Part shown: piece after piece, positions 6,411 through 10,637 of the stretch
Layout of the letters: each line of letters starts with the position of its first letter
How positions within the stretch are numbered: position 1 is the first letter of the stretch
DNA from: Candidatus Moraniibacteriota bacterium
GTDB lineage: Bacteria > Patescibacteriota > Minisyncoccia > CAIUEV01 > JAHKAQ01
Direction of reading: 5' to 3'
DNA length: 10,637 bases
Assembly (NCBI GenBank): GCA_014729445.1
Contig: WJJX01000134.1
Location: 1 to 10,637, forward strand
The notes under the pieces: model-generated
What the model was told of the DNA's origin: nothing
Seen by the model: only the letters and a program-made list of their open reading frames with translations
Databases searched by the model: none
Translations under genes and position numbers: made by a program

Positions 6411-6525
6411 CAAGCCAATAAAATTTCCCTGCTTCAGCTCTACAGCAGCCGCAACGAGTTTGAGTTTTTGCTAACAAAAGGCTAGAGAGAACCAAAGATT
6501 CAAGGTTCAGCTGGCTTGAGTTTTT
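6411..6525 (+). ncRNA. Candidate structured small RNA or long rpsA leader (novel, unassigned)
   Basis: The 5' end CAAGCCA (6411-6417) is perfectly complementary to TGGCTTG (6512-6518), enclosing a roughly 94-nt interior and followed by GAG-TTTTT (6519-6525), a terminator-like tail. Inside are three local hairpins: CTGCT/AGCAG (6429-6433 with 6444-6448), TTTTTG/CAAAAG with a four-base CTAA loop (6465-6470 with 6475-6480), and GAACC/GGTTC (6489-6493 with 6504-6508), extended by GCT/AGC (6481-6483 with 6509-6511) across a bulge. Loop bases 6436-6440 can also pair with 6456-6460 as an H-type pseudoknot. The GC content is higher than in the flanks. I could not match it to tmRNA, RNase P RNA, SRP RNA, 6S RNA or a known riboswitch. 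Individual stems are short and could be chance; the coincidence of -10, closing stem and T-tail is the main support. It may be an independent sRNA or part of a longer rpsA leader. Confidence 0.4.
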
Positions 6526-6538
6526 AGTCTAAAAAAAT

Positions 6539-6567
6539 TTGCCAAAATAAAAATAAAAAGCTAAACT
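6539..6567 (+). promoter_or_regulatory. rpsA: Candidate rpsA promoter (TTGCCA-17 bp-TAAACT)
   Basis: TTGCCA (6539-6544) matches the -35 consensus at five of six bases, and TAAACT (6562-6567) matches the -10 at four of six, with the optimal 17-bp spacer. The start would fall near 6574, leaving a leader of about 60 nt before the rpsA ATG at 6635, with a hairpin close to its 5' end. Confidence 0.42.
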
Positions 6568-6575
6568 AATTGGGA

Positions 6576-6606
6576 AATAAACCACTTGCAGAGGTGGTTG
6601 TTTATT
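6576..6606 (+). terminator. rpsA leader hairpin (attenuator- or terminator-like)
   Basis: AACCACTT (6580-6587) pairs with AGGTGGTT (6592-6599), eight base pairs including one G-T, around a GCAG loop. The flanks add potential A-T pairs between AATAAA (6576-6581) and TTTATT (6601-6606) if bases 6598-6600 bulge out. An A-rich 5' side and T-rich 3' side resemble an intrinsic terminator, but the 3' tract is interrupted. It ends about 29 nt before the rpsA start, so it could terminate an upstream RNA, attenuate rpsA, or be the site where S1 controls its own mRNA, as S1 is known to do in Escherichia coli. Confidence 0.45.
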
Positions 6607-6634
6607 AATTATTAAATCTGCATTTTAAACAATC

Positions 6635-7984
6635 ATGACACAAAAAACTATAAAAGAATCATCAAATAATTCTAAAAACTCCCAGACACAATTCGATACT
6701 CTTTTGGATCAATATATGGTGGAATTTCCCAAAATCGGTGATCTGGTTGAAGGAAAAGTTATCGATATCGCAAAAAACGCCATCTATTTGGATTTAGGAA
6801 TGCTGGGTACCGGAATTATAATGGGAAGAGAAATGAAAGACGGACTCGGACTGGCCGCCAAGCTGAAAAAAGGCGATGAAGCAGAGGCGACCGTAATTGA
6901 GCTTGAAAACGAAAACGGCTATATGGAACTTTCTTTGCGGGAAGCCGGTTATGAAAAGACTTGGCAGGAACTTGAAAGAAAAATGAAGGAAGGAGAAGTA
7001 GTGGAGACAAAGATATTAGCCGCCAACCGAGGAGGTCTCATGGTCGAAATAAACGGTGTTACCGGATTCTTGCCGGTTTCGCAGCTTTCAAACGAACATT
7101 ATCCCCGAGTAGAAGACGGCGATAAAGCTAAAATTCTACAACTTTTGAATCGTTTTGTGGATCAAATCTTGACGGTTAGGGTAATTGACGTTGATCCGGA
7201 AGAGGAAAAATTAATCGTTTCCGAAAAAGCGACCCAATCGGAGAAAGAAGAAGCCGAAGTGAACAAATTTAAAATCGGCGATGTGGTGGAGGGAATAATA
7301 AGCGGAATTGTTAAATTCGGAGCCTTTGTCAAATTTCCGCCTAAAGGAAAAAAAGAAGATGAAGCAAGCCCCAAAGAAATGCTTGAGGGTTTGGTTCATA
7401 TTTCCGAATTAGCCTGGCAGCTGATTGATAACCCCCACGATATTGTTAAAATCGGAGAAAAGGTGAAATGCCAAATAATTGACGTGAACAAAAGCAAAAT
7501 CTCGCTTTCAATCAGAAATTTACAGACCGATCCCTGGACCGAAGTTAAAGACAAATACAAGGTGGGAGAAATTATCAACGGAACAGTCACCAAATTGAAT
7601 CCGTTTGGCGCTTTTGTTCAATTGGACGAAAGTATTCATGGTTTGGCTCACATCTCGGAATTAAATCGCTTTGCGGCCGGAAACAATATCGAGGACATAA
7701 TGAAAGTGGGTAACACCTATCCTTTTAAAATTTTATCAATCGAGCCTAAAAGTCATCGAATGGGATTATCCCCTTTTGTGAAGGAAGAAGCGCCTAAAAA
7801 AGCTTCGGACAAAGCGGTAAAAACCGACAAAAAAAAGGAGCAAAACCAAAAAGAAGGCGAAGATAAAAAACCGAAACCGGCAGCAAAAAAGGAGGTTAAA
7901 ACCAAAAAAGCCGCCTCAACAAAAAAAACGGCCAAGCCTAAAGGGAAAACCGCTAAAGAAAAAACCAAAAAAGCTAAAGCATAA
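6635..7984 (+). CDS. rpsA: 30S ribosomal protein S1, four-domain form
   Basis: This 449-residue protein consists of four S1 RNA-binding (OB-fold) repeats: about residues 33-101 (GDLVEGKVIDI), 118-197 (VETKILAANRGGLMVEING with GFLPVSQL), 212-294 (GDVVEGIISGIVKFGAFVKF, GLVHISEL) and 307-378 (GEIINGTVTKLNPFGAFVQL, GLAHISEL). The N-terminal 30 residues are polar. Repeat 3 has a charged insertion (about 235-249) between strands. Residues 383-449 are a low-complexity Lys/Ala/Thr tail. Escherichia coli S1 has six repeats and 557 residues, so this is a shortened form like those of many non-proteobacterial lineages. S1 helps the 30S subunit bind and unfold mRNA lacking strong Shine-Dalgarno sites, which fits this window. 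The ATG start has no Shine-Dalgarno. tilS begins 14 bp after the stop, implying one transcript. A general S1-domain RNA-binding protein is the alternative name. Confidence 0.9.
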   Translation: MTQKTIKESSNNSKNSQTQFDTLLDQYMVEFPKIGDLVEGKVIDIAKNAIYLDLGMLGTGIIMGREMKDGLGLAAKLKKGDEAEATVIELENENGYMELSLREAGYEKTWQELERKMKEGEVVETKILAANRGGLMVEINGVTGFLPVSQLSNEHYPRVEDGDKAKILQLLNRFVDQILTVRVIDVDPEEEKLIVSEKATQSEKEEAEVNKFKIGDVVEGIISGIVKFGAFVKFPPKGKKEDEASPKEMLEGLVHISELAWQLIDNPHDIVKIGEKVKCQIIDVNKSKISLSIRNLQTDPWTEVKDKYKVGEIINGTVTKLNPFGAFVQLDESIHGLAHISELNRFAAGNNIEDIMKVGNTYPFKILSIEPKSHRMGLSPFVKEEAPKKASDKAVKTDKKKEQNQKEGEDKKPKPAAKKEVKTKKAASTKKTAKPKGKTAKEKTKKAKA

Positions 7985-7998
7985 GTGATAAATATTTG

Positions 7999-9012
7999 AT
8001 GATCGATCCTTTGGTCTCAAAAGTAAATACCGTTATTAAAAAAAAGCAATTGATAGCCGATGGGGATTTATTGATTGTCGGTACTTCCGGCGGGCCGGAT
8101 TCAATTTGTCTCTTGTTTGTTTTAAAACAACTTCAAAAAATATACAATCTAAGATTAATCGCTGCCCATGTTAATTATCAAACAAGAAAAGAGGATTCCA
8201 AATCAGACGAAAGACTGGTAAAAAATTTTTGTCATGAGCTTGATATAGAATGTATGGTTAAAAAAATCACCCTCCAGCGATATAAACCTACAAATAATTT
8301 TGAAGAACTCGCCAGAAGGATTCGCTATACTTTCTTTAGCTCTATTGCTAAAAAAAACTTAAAGAAATTTAAAACTTCGAAAATTAAGGCAGCGGTTGCG
8401 CATAATGCGAACGATCAGGCCGAAACGGTTTTATTGAATCTGGTTCGCGGTTCGGGAATCAAAGGCTTGGGAGCGATGGCTTTTGAATCAGCAAATTTTG
8501 ATTTAAAGATCATAAGACCTATGCTTGACCTTAAAAAGAGCGAAATTATAAATTATTTAAATAAGAAAAAAGTTCCTTACAGAATCGACAAAAGCAACTT
8601 AAGCTTAAAATATTCCAGAAATAAAATCAGACACCAAATTATTCCTCTTTTCGAAGAGATGAATCCCAAATTTATTGAAACCGTAAGTCGAAATTCCGCT
8701 TTAATTCGAGAAACCAATGAAATTTTAGAAATTTTTACCAATAAGCTTATCAATAAACTTATCTTGCGGGAAAAGCCTAAAAAAATTATACTAAAGAGAA
8801 AGTTATTCAACAAGCAGCATTCCATAATGCAGGCAGAAGTTTTGAGGAATATATTCAAAAAAATCAATAAAAATACCAGAAATTTAAGCAACAGCCAAAT
8901 CGAAAAAGCGCTCTCTTATATCAGCCGGTCCAGCGGTAAAAAATCCTTTAAAGAAATCAAGAAATTGACCATAACCAAGAAGGGTGATACATTGATTTTT
9001 GAAGATACTTAA
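7999..9012 (+). CDS. tilS: tRNA(Ile)-lysidine synthase
   Basis: This 337-residue enzyme adds lysine to C34 of the tRNA-Ile with CAU anticodon, using ATP, so that it reads AUA instead of AUG. The N-terminal PP-loop ATPase domain has the SGGPDS motif (30-35), AAHVNYQTR (55-63), AHNANDQAETVLLNLVRGSG (134-153), the IIRPMLDL block (171-178) and the DKSN...RNKIRHQIIP region (197-216) typical of TilS. The C-terminal part (about 217-337) is short; total length is nearer the compact Aquifex type than the 432-residue Escherichia coli enzyme. I chose the ATG at 7999; a TTG directly before it at 7996 is a less likely start. The gap to rpsA is 14 bp and to ftsH 19 bp. tilS next to ftsH is a common bacterial arrangement. 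ATA codons occur in these genes, so the enzyme has work to do. TtcA-type enzymes are unlikely given the RNKIRH block. Confidence 0.94.
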   Translation: MIDPLVSKVNTVIKKKQLIADGDLLIVGTSGGPDSICLLFVLKQLQKIYNLRLIAAHVNYQTRKEDSKSDERLVKNFCHELDIECMVKKITLQRYKPTNNFEELARRIRYTFFSSIAKKNLKKFKTSKIKAAVAHNANDQAETVLLNLVRGSGIKGLGAMAFESANFDLKIIRPMLDLKKSEIINYLNKKKVPYRIDKSNLSLKYSRNKIRHQIIPLFEEMNPKFIETVSRNSALIRETNEILEIFTNKLINKLILREKPKKIILKRKLFNKQHSIMQAEVLRNIFKKINKNTRNLSNSQIEKALSYISRSSGKKSFKEIKKLTITKKGDTLIFEDT

Positions 9013-9031
9013 AATTAAATTTAAATTAAAA

Positions 9032-10637
9032 ATGAAAAATTTAGTCAAGAATGTGACTGTGGCTTTTTTAATTTTTGTCATGCTCTCCTCTATTTATATG
9101 TTTTATAATAACCCTATGGAGGAAGCTTCGGAAACCTCTTTGAGCGAATTAGCAAGCAAGATAAACAACGAAGAAGTAAAAGAAATCGAGGTTTCGGGAA
9201 ACGAGCTTAAAATAACTTTAAAAGAAGACGGTAAAAAATTAGAAAGCCAAAAGGAACCGGAATCGGGATTAAGCGAATCATTGGTCAATTACGGAGTCAA
9301 TCAGGAAAAACTTCAAAACGTAAAGGTAACTTACAAAGACACTTCCGGAAGCGACATCGCTTTTGGCATTTTGGCTAACTTTTTGGCGCCCCTGCTGTTG
9401 TTCGGTATCCTTATCTGGTATTTAATGCGCCAGGCTCAAAAAGGAAATAACCAGGCCTTGAGTTTTGGAAGCTCCAAAGCTAAAATCCATGACCCTAAAA
9501 ACAGAAAGAAAAAAGCTACTTTTAAAGATGTGGCGGGATTAAAAGAAGCCAAAACCGAACTGCAGGAAGTGGTTGAATTTTTGAGATTTCCTAAAAAATT
9601 CTTGAATTTGGGAGCTAAAATTCCTAAAGGGCTCTTATTGGTCGGCCCCCCCGGCTGCGGAAAAACTTTACTGGCAAGAGCGGTGGCTGGAGAGGCCGAT
9701 GTGCCTTATTTTCATATTTCCGGCTCCGAGTTTGTGGAAATGTTTGTCGGAGTGGGTGCAAGCCGAGTGAGGGATCTTTTCAAGCAGGCCAAAAAAAATG
9801 CTCCGGCTATAGTTTTTATTGATGAAATCGACGCTGTGGGAAGACAAAGGGGCGCCGGTTTGGGCGGCGGTCATGATGAAAGAGAACAAACTTTAAATCA
9901 AATTTTGGTAGAAATGGACGGTTTCGAAACCGGGGATAATGTCATAATTATCGCGGCCACTAACCGACCGGATGTTTTAGATCCAGCTCTTTTAAGACCA
10001 GGGCGTTTTGACCGTCATGTTACAATCGACAATCCGGATATTAAAGATAGAGAGGCTATTTTGAAAATCCATTCCAAGAGCAAACCGATCAAAAAGAATG
10101 TCGATTTAAGAAAAATTGCTCAAAGGACTCCGGGTTTTTCAGGCGCCGATTTAAGAAACCTAATGAATGAAGCGGCCATTCTTACCGCCAGACGGAACAA
10201 AAAAATTATCGGAATGGACGAACTTATAGAATCGATAGAAAAAGTGATGCTGGGCCCTGAAAGAAAAACCCGAGTTATTTCGGATTTGGAGAAAAAAATA
10301 ACCGCCTATCATGAAGCCGGTCATGCTTTGGTCGCAAGTCAGCTGCCTAATGCGGATCCGGTGCACAAAATTTCGATTATTTCACGGGGTAGAGCCGCGG
10401 GCTATACTTTAAAATTGCCGCTTGAGGACAAATATTTTAAAACCAAGAAAGGATTTTTAGAAGAACTGGCCGTTTTATTAGCGGGTTATTCGGCCGAGGA
10501 AATGATCTTTAAAGACGTTACCACCGGCGCCTCGAATGATTTGGAAAAAGCTACTCAAATTGCCAGAGATTTGGTAACCAAATACGGCATGAGTAAACTT
10601 GGCCTAGTCGTCTGGGGAGACAAGGAAGATATGATAT
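9032..10637 (+). CDS. ftsH: ATP-dependent zinc metalloprotease FtsH, 3'-truncated by window edge
   Basis: The open frame starts at ATG 9032 and runs off the right edge after 535 complete codons; about 70-120 residues are missing. FtsH is a hexameric inner-membrane AAA+ protease that extracts and degrades membrane and regulatory proteins. Two membrane segments (about 8-25 and 108-131) flank an extracytoplasmic domain (26-107). The AAA module has Walker A GPPGCGKT (205-212), the pore loop FVGVGA (238-243), Walker B VFIDEID (261-267), the glycine-rich RGAGLGGGHDEREQTLNQ (273-290) and the second region of homology NRPDVLDPALLRPGRFDR (311-328). The protease domain has HEAGH (427-431) with zinc ligands His427, His431 and Asp503 in GASNDLEKAT. 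Walker A carries Cys209 where Thr is usual. The start follows the tilS stop by 19 bp, without a Shine-Dalgarno, so cotranscription with tilS is likely. Confidence 0.96.
   Translation, partial: MKNLVKNVTVAFLIFVMLSSIYMFYNNPMEEASETSLSELASKINNEEVKEIEVSGNELKITLKEDGKKLESQKEPESGLSESLVNYGVNQEKLQNVKVTYKDTSGSDIAFGILANFLAPLLLFGILIWYLMRQAQKGNNQALSFGSSKAKIHDPKNRKKKATFKDVAGLKEAKTELQEVVEFLRFPKKFLNLGAKIPKGLLLVGPPGCGKTLLARAVAGEADVPYFHISGSEFVEMFVGVGASRVRDLFKQAKKNAPAIVFIDEIDAVGRQRGAGLGGGHDEREQTLNQILVEMDGFETGDNVIIIAATNRPDVLDPALLRPGRFDRHVTIDNPDIKDREAILKIHSKSKPIKKNVDLRKIAQRTPGFSGADLRNLMNEAAILTARRNKKIIGMDELIESIEKVMLGPERKTRVISDLEKKITAYHEAGHALVASQLPNADPVHKISIISRGRAAGYTLKLPLEDKYFKTKKGFLEELAVLLAGYSAEEMIFKDVTTGASNDLEKATQIARDLVTKYGMSKLGLVVWGDKEDMI

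Larger units (their letters stand above)
6264..6634. other. Divergent topA-rpsA intergenic region
   Basis: These 371 bp separate divergently transcribed topA and rpsA. From left to right they hold about 120 bp of very A/T-rich topA leader without clear structure, overlapping opposed promoter-like elements (6383-6410), a candidate structured RNA (6411-6525), a candidate rpsA promoter (6539-6567) and an rpsA leader hairpin (6580-6599). I see no plausible protein-coding frame with a recognisable product, and no tRNA. Confidence 0.6.

Noticed and set aside
6430..6480. tmRNA-like string on the minus strand (GCAAAAACTC... then CTGTAG), reminiscent of a tag reading frame
   Set aside because: The frame with a stop ends in LRLL rather than an ALAA-like tag, and there is no tRNA-like acceptor/T-arm or CCA end within the expected distance.
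6489..6508. GAACC...GGTTC stem considered as a tRNA T-arm
   Set aside because: The loop is 10 nt rather than 7, lacks the TTCRA pattern, and no acceptor, D or anticodon arms fit around it.
7781..7984. Lysine-rich 3' end of rpsA considered as a frameshift artefact or a separate gene
   Set aside because: The frame is continuous with the fourth S1 repeat and ends 14 bp before tilS; basic tails are common on such proteins, so it is treated as part of S1.
113..9012. Alternative genetic code with TGA as glycine, known in Gracilibacteria and Absconditabacteria
   Set aside because: All seven complete genes run full length without in-frame TGA, and glycines are encoded by GGN, so the standard code explains everything.
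1..10637. CRISPR arrays, insertion sequences, prophage genes or defence systems
   Set aside because: No regularly spaced repeats, transposase or integrase motifs, terminal inverted repeats or defence-type domains were seen; every long frame belongs to a core housekeeping family except the small PPOX protein.

Overview
The window looks like a chromosomal housekeeping segment of a small-genome, AT-rich bacterium, most probably a member of the Candidate Phyla Radiation / Patescibacteria (Parcubacteria-like). The reasons are the unusual CTP synthase motif set, a four-domain ribosomal protein S1 with a lysine-rich tail, a compact TilS, the near absence of Shine-Dalgarno sequences, and exclusive use of TAA stops. 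This lineage call is inference from sequence style; no phylogeny was run. In-frame TGA is absent, so the standard code applies.

Layout. Bases 1-6263 form a leftward block. In transcription order it reads topA (DNA topoisomerase I), a 191-bp gap with a GC-rich hairpin and a possible promoter, rplI (ribosomal protein L9), pyrG (CTP synthase), a small FMN-binding PPOX-fold protein, rfbB (dTDP-glucose 4,6-dehydratase), and the start of a RodA/FtsW-type SEDS membrane protein. The SEDS gene overlaps the 3' end of rfbB and runs off the left edge. Bases 6635-10637 form a rightward block: rpsA (S1), tilS (tRNA-Ile lysidine synthase) and the first 535 codons of ftsH (membrane AAA+ protease), which is cut by the right edge. 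tilS-ftsH is a neighbourhood seen in many bacteria.

The two blocks diverge from a 371-bp intergenic region (6264-6634), which is the most interesting non-coding part. It holds a plus-strand TATAAT followed at once by a roughly 110-nt segment whose two ends are perfectly complementary, with several internal hairpins and a T-rich tail. This is a candidate structured small RNA or long leader. A perfect TTGACA in the opposite orientation overlaps that -10 element. Nearer rpsA there is a good candidate sigma-70-type promoter and a strong hairpin in the predicted rpsA leader.

The genes serve translation (L9, S1, TilS), DNA topology (TopA), nucleotide supply (PyrG), the cell envelope (RfbB sugar nucleotide synthesis and the SEDS glycosyltransferase) and membrane protein quality control (FtsH). 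No mobile element, CRISPR array, tRNA or rRNA was seen. The protein-coding content is ordinary; novelty, if any, lies in the intergenic RNA structures and the lineage-specific variants of conserved proteins.
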